Source: Acephala macrosclerotiorum
Taxonomy: Eukaryota > Ascomycota > Leotiomycetes > Helotiales > Mollisiaceae
Assembly (NCBI GenBank): GCA_014904845.1
Contig: MU119248.1
Coordinates: 62,001-126,000 of the forward strand
Direction of reading: 5' to 3'
Length of the DNA stretch: 64,000 bases
Position numbers and translations under genes: made by a program. How positions within the stretch are numbered: the first letter of the stretch is position 1; each line of letters starts with the position of its first letter. Positions 23,320 through 33,790 of the stretch are shown one piece after another. The notes under the pieces were generated by a model, which was given only the letters and a program-made list of their open reading frames with translations, made no database searches and was not told the origin of the DNA.

Positions 23320-24294
23320 TGTGCTGTATTACTAAATTTATAGTGTTTGATTGTTGGAAGTGTAGGGTGTGTTTGATCTGCAAGGCTGAGGTTGTCTTGG
23401 GCTGGGACAACCAGGGAGAAATGGCGTGACGTCAACGCAGGGCCAGCTGAGGATTGTAAATCAAGGATACGGACTTCAATTTTCACTTCAAAGATTCTTG
23501 TGAAGAAGGTGAGGGAACAAGTTTCGAAAAGACAAAGGTAAAGGTGAAGAAGGTAGACTTCAAATATCAAGGCGTCTGGATGTGAGGTCTCACAAAGCCT
23601 AGCCCAGATGCAGTCGCTGCAACGCCTTGAAATATGCACAGTCTAAGCGAGCCCAGTGTCTCTCAGCAGAATGCGCCCTCCTGCACACGACCTACACGCA
23701 AACCGCCCTGCTGGGTTCAAGAAATCGCCTGCTTGGGTAAACCTCGGATGGTTGTCCATTGGCTCATGGTGCGATCGCTGTCTTCCTCTGCCCTTTTACA
23801 TAATTGGCCCTCAAGTTTTGGATTTTCCAAATATGTCTCGATCATCTCAACCTCGGGCTCTTAAATCCGACCTTTGGATACTAAACTTCAAAGATACGCG
23901 TACCAGGAGCTACCCATGACTTCTTCCTCGAGCTACTCGCTCCTTGTTCCCTAGATACCTGAAGATCAACAGCGTCTCAACTAGAACTGAAAGCTTCGCG
24001 AACTCCTATAGTAGAAGTAAGAGTACATTTTTTCAAACTATCATAGGTGCTATGAACCTGCTTTCACCACTCGAAGAAGTGAGACTACCCAGGCTGTGGT
24101 AGATTGCGAGTGGCAATACGAGCTTACTTCCTCTTCATGCTGTAGGTGTATTTTCAGCGAAAGAAGGATGAACAGAGCACGCTGGCGGATACGTAACTTA
24201 TTCATACATGCCGACACTCAAGGCTTTTTCAATTTTCTAAACGACAGATATTAGACCACTTCACGATCCCTATCATCAACTAACGGTCGTCGCT
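23320..24294. other. Intergenic, no supported gene
   Basis: Short frames only (for example 23634-23919 on the plus strand). The part next to 23319 should be the F-box-like gene promoter. Upstream exons of the CHAT remnant (TPR or ankyrin repeats would be expected) may have been here, but no repeat motif is recognisable. Confidence 0.45.
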
Positions 24295-25069
24295 ATGAGG
24301 CGGATGGCCAACGAGAGCAACCGAAGAGTTGATGACGAATTTGCAGCAATTCTGAAATCAGTCAAGCACCTCAAAACGGAACATGTCCTGGTCAACCGCT
24401 CAAAAGCAGAGGTCGTCAAAATGCTCGATCATTGTAATTTAGCTCATTTCGCTTGCCACGTAGTGTCAACGAAGCACAGGCCCTTTTAATTGTTAAAACG
24501 TCGCCACCCAGATTACCCAATTGCAGACCCAAAAGAGATATTCCGGACAAGTGATTGGGCAGACCGCTCGGATTTTCGACTGGATTTGGACGTATCTGCT
24601 CTCGCGTAACAATTAAAAGGCCCTGTACTTCGTAAGGGCCTAAGCCGAGGACCCCTCCGATTCTTCATTGCTCCTCGGCACAGAATCCGCAGCCGACGTG
24701 GAGCGTCTCACGGTTTCCACCTGGCAAGCATCTCGCTCCACAAAGCACAGATTGCGTACTTTTCAGCGTGCTCGACAGCTCAAAACGCATCAAAGAAATT
24801 GCCAACGAAATGATTCACATCGCCAGCACATTCCAACTAGTGGGGATTCTCGCATGTCATAGGTACGTTGTGGGAGGTCGGTGACAAAAGCTGCCATCAA
24901 CATCACAGAGCGGTTCTACCGGTCGTTGGTAGAACTGATGAAGGATGAGGGAGGTAGAGCCAATCATGGCGCTGTCGCATACGCCATCAGTGATGCAGTG
25001 GAAGCTTTGCGGAAGGACAAGCCACAGGACTTTTTGAGTTGAGCGCCATTCATGCGTTTTGGTGCTTGA
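24295..25069 (+). pseudogene. CHAT-domain (caspase-like) C-terminus, broken
   Basis: CHAT is a caspase-fold protease domain found at the end of TPR/ankyrin proteins. The catalytic His block CNLAHFACH is present near 24442-24459. A 163-bp element interrupts the sequence right after it. Beyond the element come LLLGTESAADVERLTVS, AQIAYFSACSTAQ with the catalytic Cys, MIHIASTFQLVG, FSHVIGTLWEVGDK, AAINITERFYRSLVELMKDE, YAISDAVEALRKDKPQDFLS and APFMRFGA. Frameshifts lie near 24705, 24840 and 24890 (an AAAA run). A TGA at 25040-25042 sits where the family has Trp (SWAPF). The gene is dead. Upstream domains are not visible. Confidence 0.8.
24470..24632. mobile_element. 163-bp miniature inverted-repeat element inside CHAT
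   Basis: The ends are inverted repeats of about 26 bp (24470-24495 and 24607-24632) containing CGAAG(C/T)ACAGG and TTTTAATTGTTA, with only two mismatches. The flanks are CAA on the left (24467-24469) and TAA on the right (24633-24635), consistent with a TAA target duplication in which one base has mutated. The interior is non-coding. The insertion falls between the catalytic His block and the rest of the CHAT domain. Confidence 0.75.
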
Positions 25070-25503
25070 GTATGTTTCGGTGAAGGATGCAGGAGAATGT
25101 ATGCTGAACGTAGCGATCATAGGCTCGGTAATATGTGGAGGTAGTCGGATAGTCATTAGAGGAAGGGATAGATAGTGCTAAATTTCATGGCGCTTGCCAC
25201 GTATTTCTCGCTTCCCCGCACTCTTGCACAGCTCTCGGCTCCCCCTCCCCTGCAATCATAAAATCGTAATTCATTTACATCTATCCTGTCATATCCAAAA
25301 GATCCGCACCCCAGTGCAGCAAAATCTTGGTCTAACAAGAGAATGCAAAGTCATAAGTATGATTAAATATCTTTGACCCAAGCCTTAACGCCGATCTATC
25401 TCTAATCCAACGCCCATACCAGCCCAGAGCACGGCCGAAAAAGTATGTATGTATGCCCATCCACAACCATATCCAAGACCCTTTTTTCTTCTTGAAGATT
25501 CAT
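25070..25503. other. Intergenic, no gene seen
   Basis: 3' flanks of two converging (CHAT remnant and MFS) genes. No supportable feature. Confidence 0.5.
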
Positions 25504-27234
25504 CTAAACCTTCCGTCCGCCCTTCGATCTCAACATCCTCGCCACGCAAACGAACCCCGCACCAACCAACATACAGATACCTGAGAAGAGGATGAGGTGT
25601 CCAAATGCATAGCCATCCTCCGGAATCAACGCTCCCTGAACCGGAAGACTCGTCAAGCTTCTACCCCGCATTAGCCTCTTCTTATCACCTCGCACAAGCC
25701 AACCCAGGGGTCGAAACAAAGGTAGGGGCTTACCCAACACCAACAACGAACTGATAAGTCCCAAACCTCTGTCCCAAAGTCTCCACGCTCCCCAACTCCG
25801 CCACACAACTCATCATTACCCCAATGAACGCACCACTCACAAAGCCATACATCGCTCCGAAGACGAAGATTTGGTGATGTGAGGAGGAAGTGTTGAGGTC
25901 TAGTGGGAACCAGAAGGCGAGGAGACAGATGGCGTTTAGGATCGAGATTAGGGAGACGAGGTTGAAGCGGCCGAATTTGTCGGCTAGGTGGGCGGGGAGG
26001 ATACGGCCTATTGTTGAGGCGGAACTGTGCGAGCGTTAGCGTAAGTTGTGCACATGAAGAAGAGAGTGGGCGGAGGCTGGGGGCGAGGCGGGAAGGCAAG
26101 ACACACTTTAAGGCAACGATGGTATAGATGGCGGAGCCATGCGAGAATCCATGACTGAGGCTCATCGAAGGCAAGTAATTCCAGGGCGCAAATAGACCCC
26201 AACTTTATACTGCTTAGCCATATTTTGACAAACGGAGGCAAGTTTCCAACAAGGACAGCTTATGTAACGAAAAAGGTACCAAGACAATACGTGCTGAAAG
26301 TAGACTGCTTAAAGAGTGAGAAGTCGATGAAGTTGAGATGTTTGTCCCACTTCTTTCTTGGTAGGCGAGCTCGCATCAGGAGACATGCGATAGCGCTCGA
26401 GACACCGATGACGAGGGAGGCCCATCGGAGCGCTTGCTTAAATCCCACTTTATCGATGAGAAGTTGGAGGTAGAGTGGGTGCAAGGTGCCACCTAGAGAA
26501 GTGTTACTCAGCTGCTGATAGAACGAAAGAAGGAGGGACTTACCAGTACTGCCTCCCGATAAAGCAATGCCCAAAGCCAAAGCCTTTCGTTTTTCGAAGA
26601 ACTGGCCGACACTCGCCGTAGCGCACGAGAATAATCCCGCCGCGGAGAGACCAAAGCCCACGCCTTGTGCAAGGAGAATTTGGTAATATTCAGTGCAGAA
26701 ACTGACCATAAAGACAGAAAGTGTGCACCCAATAGCGCAAGGTAAGGCAACGTGATGTGTGCCGTATGTATCGATGACTCGGCCGAAAACAGCACCGCCA
26801 GCCCACCTGAAAAGTAGCATGTTAGTTGAGAGTCAGATAGAAGGAAATTAGTGAAATAGAATAGATGTTGTCTTACACGAGAAAGAGTTGTATGGTAAAG
26901 ATCCAAGATATCGTGGAAGCTGAGTGCATAGAGAGTAAGTTCTCCTCGTAGTAAGTCTGAAATAAACCCAACCTGAATCGTCAGTTTCGAGGGTCCATAG
27001 ATGACGTCGTTCAACTTACGCGTTGAGCCAGCCAAAAGTGCAAAATAGTGCAAAGAAAGATCCTAGAACACATGTCCAGCCCGCCAGTCCTCCGTCGTGG
27101 AGGAGCTTTGCCTTCGAAGTTGAGTTAATAGGCGTATCAGAGGCGTGCGATTCGTCCACGGAAACCACAGAGATATCGCACAGTTCTACATCTCTGGGTT
27201 TGATTCCAAGAGCAGCGTCATGGTTGTTTGGCAT
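25504..27234 (-). pseudogene. MFS monocarboxylate-type transporter with a mutated splice donor
   Basis: A plasma-membrane permease of the MCT/MCH branch of the major facilitator superfamily. Exons: 27234-27020, 26972-26877, 26806-26544, 26492-26264, 26202-26107, 26024-25734, 25660-25504. Together they give 448 residues. Family strings run in order: LLHDGGLAGWTCVLGSFFAL, LFQTYYEENLL, WAGGAVFGRVIDTYG, GLSAAGLFSCATASVGQFFE, RRKALALGIALSGGSTGG-like, LGTFFVTWGLFAPWNYLPS, STIGRILPAHLADKFGRFN, YGFVSGAFIGVMMSCVAELG, GLPIQGALI-like end. The donor of intron 4 reads AT instead of GT (plus-strand T at 26263, a G-to-A change on the coding strand). Read-through meets TAA at once. Without efficient splicing here, only about the N-terminal 266 residues are made. 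An upstream in-frame ATG exists at 27426. Confidence 0.72.
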
Positions 27235-28076
27235 GTCCACGTTGTGTTTGTAGGTCAAAAGTGGAGTTGAAAGAGTTGCGTTTTGCAGGTCTGAAGGTGG
27301 ATGGGAGGAAACACAGTCACACAAGGCCCTTTTGTCGCCCGAACTTGCCGTCGAATATTCCCGAAGATCATGGAGTGGTAGCAAGTAATAACTGAAGTCG
27401 AGCTGATGGGAGTAACTTGACCCCATGTAGACTCGGGACTATCACCTATCACCTGCGGTGTAAGTGTTGGGTTTGAACAAGCATAACCCCGAGATACCCT
27501 TCCGAAAATCCGAAGGCTAAATTATGAAGAATGAGGTTGAAATGAGTTATCGTGATGATGATGATCGTCACTTTCTTTTCCTTTCCTTCGAGGGGAAAAG
27601 TCTCTGTCTTCGCTTGAGCTCTTATGTCAAACGGATTTGTGTAACCACCAAAATCACTCCCGTCACTAGCGGGAGCATCCCAACGAGGCGCGCATGAATA
27701 TCCGCGGCACTGCGAAGGGTGGTTATGCAGTTTTAAATAGAAGAAAGGTGATGCCATGAATAACCTGAGCGAGATGTGATATGTGATGCCGAATGCAAGA
27801 TACAGAAGACCAATTGCGAGTGCGAATCCGGCGAGGGGCGATGTCTGGCTCTGAACCTGGGCCTACTGATCGTGGTTAATCTTAGACTCGAGGATTGACA
27901 TCTCAATGTCGTCAAACTTCAAAGGAGAAGATGTCGTGGGACAGAGTCGACAGCGGTAATACTGACACCAGCTAAGAGAGAACGGTAGCTTTTCTATCTC
28001 AAAACAGAACTGTCAGCTAGATGATTTACCCGCCTGGTTTACAAGGGCATATGCCACTTTGTTGGCTGCTGGGGCT
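27235..28076. other. Intergenic, no supported gene
   Basis: Promoter side of the MFS gene and 3' flank of the HET gene. Frames of 60-100 codons on the minus strand (27449-27757, 27733-27915) show no motif. A short TGATGATGATGATCGTCA palindrome-like run near 27553-27570 is noted only. Confidence 0.45.
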
Positions 28077-29708
28077 TCAACAACTCGTTGTCGGTAACAT
28101 GGAGACGAGTACTTTGAATTCCAGCTTCCCGGCCACACGGACTCTGTCAACTTCAACTGCTGCTACTGTTCCGCTGGGGAGGCTCCTACTAGCTCGCCCA
28201 TTGAGACAAATTTCCTTATAGTTTGGATTCTTCTGATGATGGTTCAAGATGACACGCTGCAAGTTATCATTTGCTCCAATCTCTGCGTCGATGTCCGCCC
28301 AGGCCAGCGCGCCTTGGCCAGGAATGTCAACAACACCCAGCAGTACGGCAAGCCTGTCAGAGGTATATCGATTTAGGAACATAAGCCCAGCTTCTTGATC
28401 GTACCCATGGAGAGACAGCCGCCATTGACGTGCGTTTGGAATACCTGGGTGTTGTTGAAGAACCCAAATTCCTTGGGAAGTCGTTGTGTTCTCCGTTACG
28501 ACCCAATGGCCGGCAAGTGTTTGCCCCGTAACGACTGTAAATACAAATTGATAGTATGGAAGAGGAGTTCTGAATCGAGTCCGCCTCTCATTAAAGCCTG
28601 GGGTAAAGCTTGCAGGTGGATCCCGGATGTAAATATGTTCAAGATCCCCTTTCGCTGTTCGTTTGGGAAATCTTGCAAGCTCGAAATGTCGGTCTCGAAC
28701 GTATTGTCCCGAAAAAAGTCTAACGAGATAGATGCCAATCTGGTAGTCGTCTTCTTGGCACTCCAAAGAAGCACAGAACTCTCGGTTTGGGTTGAGATAC
28801 TTCGCATCAGGAGAAGACTGGACAGGCAACTTGATGCTTAATCCCCTGTTAGTCATCGCGTATTCAGATTCATTCCCGGCTCTAGAGTTCCATCGTTCGA
28901 TATTGCCGCACTCGTAGAACTCTGATGGCGCCATAGCAAAAGGTCCCGTCGAGGAAGACCATTCATTAACACGAGGACGAGTCCAGGCGAATAGAGTATG
29001 ATCGTGGGACACCTTCAAGATCTCTAGCTGTAGACGTAAAAATGCCTTGTCCCCTTCTCCATAGATCATGGGCATGTGAACGCCAAAAAGGCCAAGCAGA
29101 CAATACGCTGAGTCCTCTTCTCGGGTTGTTTGACGTGTTGAGGCCCATGACATAATCTGTGCGACGCTGAAGTCGCTGGGCTCAAAGTCTGGTGTTAGAG
29201 CCACTGGAGGAATCCTCGTGGTAGCGGAAATAATGTTCATCAAGCTGCCTTCGCCCTCATCCCTACTGCCAATCGGCTCCCAGTCCTTGTTGAAAAATAT
29301 GACTATTCTTGGTGCAATAAGCTCTTGAAGGGTCCAACCACGGGTGAACCAGCGGGTTATAGGAAGATCGGAAATCGTCTCCACATCCGACAGATATACA
29401 TAACATACTCCAGACTTCTTGTACCACGCAAACATAGAATTGATTGCTTCCGAAAGCTCTGTGTTGTTGGTTTTGTCAATGCAACAAGTGTCAACCCAAG
29501 CATACTGGAAGCCATCGTTTTTTGCCCGTTGACAACATATCGCTATTTTGCAGTATCCTCCCCAATTTTGAATCCCGTCCGGAGGAGAGCGTAGGTCCTG
29601 GAACGACACCTCATTAGGGCCCCAAGTATGCGAAAGAATGGCGTAGCGTGGAATGTTGGAGCCGAAAAATAGGTGATGTTGGAGGGTGGTCGTATTCAAT
29701 AACCACAT
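28077..29708 (-). CDS. HET-domain protein (heterokaryon incompatibility type), intact
   Basis: A single exon of 543 residues beginning at ATG 29708 (MWLLNTTTL, the usual start for this class). The HET domain occupies about residues 15-150, with YAILSHTWG, VSFQDL, AWVDTCCIDKTNNTELSEAI, NSMFAWYKKSGVCYVYLSDV and RWFTRGWTLQELIAPR. After it comes the block common to HET-E/HET-D-like relatives: REEDSAYCLLGLFGVHMPMI, YGEGDKAFLRLQLEI. The C-terminal 250 residues are beta-rich and unassigned. HET proteins trigger cell death when incompatible hyphae fuse; no NACHT or WD repeats are attached here. It is the only undamaged recognition-type gene in the window. Confidence 0.9.
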   Translation of the reverse strand: MWLLNTTTLQHHLFFGSNIPRYAILSHTWGPNEVSFQDLRSPPDGIQNWGGYCKIAICCQRAKNDGFQYAWVDTCCIDKTNNTELSEAINSMFAWYKKSGVCYVYLSDVETISDLPITRWFTRGWTLQELIAPRIVIFFNKDWEPIGSRDEGEGSLMNIISATTRIPPVALTPDFEPSDFSVAQIMSWASTRQTTREEDSAYCLLGLFGVHMPMIYGEGDKAFLRLQLEILKVSHDHTLFAWTRPRVNEWSSSTGPFAMAPSEFYECGNIERWNSRAGNESEYAMTNRGLSIKLPVQSSPDAKYLNPNREFCASLECQEDDYQIGIYLVRLFSGQYVRDRHFELARFPKRTAKGDLEHIYIRDPPASFTPGFNERRTRFRTPLPYYQFVFTVVTGQTLAGHWVVTENTTTSQGIWVLQQHPGIPNARQWRLSLHGYDQEAGLMFLNRYTSDRLAVLLGVVDIPGQGALAWADIDAEIGANDNLQRVILNHHQKNPNYKEICLNGRASRSLPSGTVAAVEVDRVRVAGKLEFKVLVSMLPTTSC

Positions 29709-30380
29709 TTTGCAGAGTGTGAGATGCAAGAAGGTGCTCAGAAAGACAGTGAATCGATTAGAACCGTACGAATATTATTGGAACGCGAGAAGGCCGAGGG
29801 ATGTAGGCTAGCGTCAAGCTTCACGAAGAAGCCTTCCAGCAGCGGGACTAGCAGAGCATTGCCGTTCCGGTGACTTAGACGCGAAAGCAGATGAAGGATT
29901 CAAGAGGATTGTGGTCGTACCCAGAAAGAAATGGAAGCAACAAGAGTCAATGCCGAGAAGCAGAGGGTGGTGTTGACGCCAGAATAAAGGAAATAGAAGG
30001 AAGCAATCGATCGACAGAAATTCATGCAGCTAGGCTATCACGTGCTGGCCCACAAAAATCGGCAAGGATTAGTTTAGGCCAAGCATTGCATGGTCAATTG
30101 CACTCGAGGACTAGAGTTTGTAAATGAGATATACATGCGCAGCAAGAGGTGGAAGAGTAAGGAACATGTAGAGCATGACCAAAATTCGCAGGATAGAAAG
30201 CACAATTCCAAGACTGAGATGGGTGACCCACCTTCACCCAGACTCATCCATCACCAGCAAAACGCAACATGAGCAATCGTCAAGTTTCAGAATCAAAAGA
30301 ACGATGCACTTGCACGACTTCTTCTCTGTGGAGTTTTTTTGAGTCAAAATTCTTTCTTAGTAAATGAAAATTTCAATCCA
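29709..30380. other. Intergenic, no gene seen
   Basis: Contains the HET promoter and, on the right, the tail of the next remnant. Small plus-strand frames (29891-30127, 30090-30272) are unsupported. Confidence 0.45.
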
Positions 30381-31060
30381 TCACCCCGCCATCAGATGCT
30401 CCTCGGGACAAACATCCATCAACGCCTTCAGCGCATCTTTAATCCTTTCCCAGAAATCAACTTGCGACCCAGTGATGGATGCTGTTGTTCTCCCAGATGC
30501 ATCATATCAAGCATCATGGTGCGGCCACAGACGTCTTGGAAACGTCTGAGAGCTGCTTCGTCTCCTGAACCTACACATCAATGTCAATTTTGATTTCGAA
30601 TGTGGGTGGGTGGAGCTGTGAAGAGAAGAAGTACTAGCACCGTCCCGAAATTGCTCGGGACGTTGGGTTGGTCGCCAGGCTTTGATGTTGTCGTATTCGG
30701 ACGGCATGTATTTGGATCGCATCACGAAATCCCAGATGTGGGAGAGGGTTGGGTTGGGATTTGGTTCGGGACGCCATTGTGGGTGTCCGGTGATGGCACT
30801 GTGGTTGTTAGTGATTGTAGTTGAGAAGTGGATGGACATGCTTACTCACTCGATGAGGTTCTTGGGCGGTGGGTTGAGCCATCTCGAGTCGAATTTGGTG
30901 CAAGTCGATGGAAGTAGTAAGAACTGTTGGGAAGATAAATTTAGAGAGAATGGAACTAACTCACCTTGGGACCTTGATATATTTGATTTCAGGTACAGTA
31001 CCGCGTCTTCACTCGAGAGCGTCCATGAGCTTCTTCGATATCTTCTCTTGTGTTCTCAGA
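30381..31060 (-). pseudogene. Unknown fungal protein, frameshifted
   Basis: Minus-strand exons carry clear coding character. The blocks are EDAVLYLKSNISRS, then an intron (GTGAGT donor near 30962), FDSRWLNPPPKNLID, an intron with GTGAGT and CTAAC...CACAG (about 30855-30797), AITGHPQWRPEPNPNPTLSH, IWDFVMRSKYMPSEYDNIKA, WRPTQRPEQFRD, an intron, then GSGDEAALRRFQDVCGRTMM and QVDFWERIKDALKALMDVCP ending at TGA (30383-30381). Frames do not connect near 31015 (before EDAV) and near 30495 (after RTMMLDM). I do not recognise the family. The regular exon pattern suggests a gene that was functional recently, or one with assembly errors. Confidence 0.5.
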
Positions 31061-31523
31061 AAATGTTGTGTTTTAATACACTATTAGCTGCCTATAGAAC
31101 TCTGCATCCGTTCACATCTTGGGTGGACTTCCTTTTCTTCTGGAAATAGCCCACGCTGGGTGCGAGGAGAAGGCTGGATCACGTGATAATATCATATGCT
31201 AATCTGGACTTTCATCGCTTTGGGTGGAAGATGGGCTTTATTTCGAGTGAAGTCTTCGGAAGTACTACTTCCTTGTATTAGAAGAGATGAGTTTCGAATG
31301 TCACTTGGCGCCCACGAGCTGGCTGCAGCAGTTGATCATGATCAAGAGCAGGCACCGGCGGCAGTATCAGGGGAAATCTGCAGCTTGATGCGACCGATTT
31401 TAGTGGGGCCGTGCTAGCTTGACCGCCTACGTGTGAAACACAAAAACACATTTCTCTAGATTCAACTCAACTCAACAATTGAGAACTGTTCTCTCCACAC
31501 TTTAATTGACCAGGACAGTAAAC
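31061..31523. promoter_or_regulatory. Upstream region of the sphingolipid methyltransferase
   Basis: About 460 bp without a supported gene. The last 80 bp (AACTCAACTCAACAATTGAG and a CT-rich run) look like a fungal 5' leader. No TATA box is obvious. Confidence 0.35.
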
Positions 31524-33302
31524 ATGTCGTCCAATCCTCAGAGCGTCAATGGCTCTGAGAGTGAGTTCGAGTTCATTGAGACTCCCAAAGCTCCAACGCC
31601 TACCTTCGAGAAGTTCGAGGATTGTGGAGTGAAGACCACCTCAGTGAGTACCTCCACCGCTTCCTCGATTTCGACGTCGCACACGGTTACAATGTGCCAA
31701 TGGCATGTGGAAAATGCTACGACATCTGCGACCATCAATTGAGCACTACTGACTTTCTGCGACAGTATCCTGCCATCAAGAATGCCCCTCTCCCCGCCGA
31801 CGGCGCTGGAAACACCAGTTTCTCCAACCTCGCCCTCTTGGGTCTCATTGCTGGTGTGCCAACATACTTCTCATGGAAAGTCGGTGGAGGATTGAAGACT
31901 AGCATCTTCTTCGGCCTCTTCACGACAGTCCCGATCCTGATCAGTTTCTGGTATCTGGCATCTTCGTTCAGTCCCCGCAAGAACGAGAAGGTCAAATTCC
32001 CAGGCCGCCCAGTTGAGCACTACCTCACATTTAAGAATGCCGAGGACAAAGCCAAGTATAGTGGACACAACAAGATTCCTTACGAGACTTTCTATACTAA
32101 GTTCTTCGATGGTGAGGTCGACTTCAATGGCGACTGCTTGGAAGTTCTGGAGTACAGGCACGATTGGGCAAGCTTCAGATTTACTCTGTCGCTGTTCAAG
32201 CATGTTTTCTTCTCTTTCGCACCCGAAATGATCATGCACACCCGCTCTCAAGGTATATGCCACCCAAAATCTACCTCAATTGCATTCTGACACCCTCTGC
32301 AGATGAAGAACAGGTCCGAGACCACTACGACCGAGGTGACGACTTCTACGGATGGTTCTTGGGACCACGTATGGTGTATACATCTGGTGTCATTTCCGAT
32401 CCCAACGTTGAAGAAACTCTCGAACAACTCCAAGATAACAAGATGGCCATTGTCTGCGAGAAGATTGGCTTGAAGGAAGGCGAGAGAATGTTGGACATTG
32501 GCTGTGGATGGGGAACTCTTGCCAAATTTGCCTCAGTCAACTATGGTGCTAAAGCAACTGGTATCACTCTTGGCCGCAACCAAACTGCTTGGGGTAACAA
32601 TGGTCTCCGAAAGGCAGGTATCTCTGAGGAGCAGAGTAAAATTCTGTGCATGGATTACCGTGACATCCCAGTCCCAGAAGGGAAGTACAACAAGATCACC
32701 TGTCTTGAGATGGCTGAACACGTTGGTATGCGACATCTTGGTACCTTCTTGCAACAGTGCAATGATATGATGGATGATGATGGAGTATTCTACCTCCAGG
32801 TTGCTGGTTTGAGGAAAAGCTGGCAATACGAGGATCTTATCTGGGGTCTCTTCATGAACCAGTATATCTTCCCTGGTGCAGACGCCTCATGTCCTCTCAA
32901 CAACTATATCTCTGCTGTTGAGGGTGCTGGATGGGAGGTCAAGAGCATTGATACCGTTGGTGTCCACTACTCTGCCACCCTTTGGAGATGGTATAGAAAC
33001 TGGTTGGCCAACAAGGAGAAGGTTGTTGCGAAGTATGGACAGAGATGGTACAGAGTGAGTTGTTCCACATGAGATCCATTGAAGTTTTGCTAATACCTTC
33101 CTAGATTTGGGAATTCTTCCTTGCCGCTTCAACTATCGTCTCTCGCCAAGGTGGAGCCACATGCTACCAAATCACTTTGGTTAAGAACCTCAACTCTACC
33201 CACCGTGCTGATGGCATCACTACCCAATTCGCACTACACGGCGCTCTCGCTGCTGCGAAGGCTGCTAGCAAGGCTCTTTTCCCCAAGAATGTGGCAGTGT
33301 AA
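31524..33302 (+). CDS. Sphingolipid C9-methyltransferase
   Basis: SAM-dependent enzyme of the cyclopropane-fatty-acid-synthase fold that adds the C9 methyl branch to the sphingoid base of fungal glucosylceramide, at the ER membrane. Exons 31524-31643, 31766-32252, 32303-33054 and 33105-33302 give 518 residues with no break. Two membrane segments lie at about residues 55-110 (SFSNLALLGLIAGVPTYFSW; FFGLFTTVPILISFWYLASS). Then follow DEEQVRDHYDRGDDFYGWFL, the SAM motif MLDIGCGWGTLAKFA (~265-280), LEMAEHVGMRHLGTFL and the C-terminal STIVSRQGGATCYQITLVKN typical of this enzyme. Fungi often have two paralogues; which one this is cannot be told. Glucosylceramide made this way affects polar growth and plant interaction in species studied. 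Confidence 0.93.
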
Positions 33303-33790
33303 GTGTTCGAAGATGGTGGCCTGAGTCAATGCAGATAAACTCGAGCTTTCTGGCGAATGGTGATAATGAGTGGGTCTTCACATAACGATATCGCATATTG
33401 GGAGGCTTGGAGTTAGCTCTATAACTGTCTTGAGCATTTGGCTCCAGTTAATGACATTGCACGTGGTCAGGAGAACATCAGGGACATTTAGTCTTGTAAT
33501 AGTCCTCAATCCGCAAATTTATGACAATGTGAATAGCTTTTGAGGCAATACACACTTTCCCTACATGAATTGGTTCACAATACATAGCTTATGCTTATAT
33601 CAGGTGAGATGTTGTCCCGTTCATAAACAAGGTTTAGCGCGGCTGCCTCTTACAGCTCGCCTGCGCTTCGTCATGAGGCGGAGCCGCGAGTCTGCAGAAC
33701 GAGGACAACAGAACAACTATCTCGCCCTTTTTTTCATTTCCTTGTGGTGCCACTTCATCCATTGTTTGAGCGTGCATTGCAGCGCGCATC
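33303..33790. other. 3' flank of the methyltransferase and PAN1 promoter
   Basis: 488 bp with no gene. A 213-codon frame beginning at 33565 overlaps PAN1 exon 1 in another frame and is a shadow. Confidence 0.5.
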
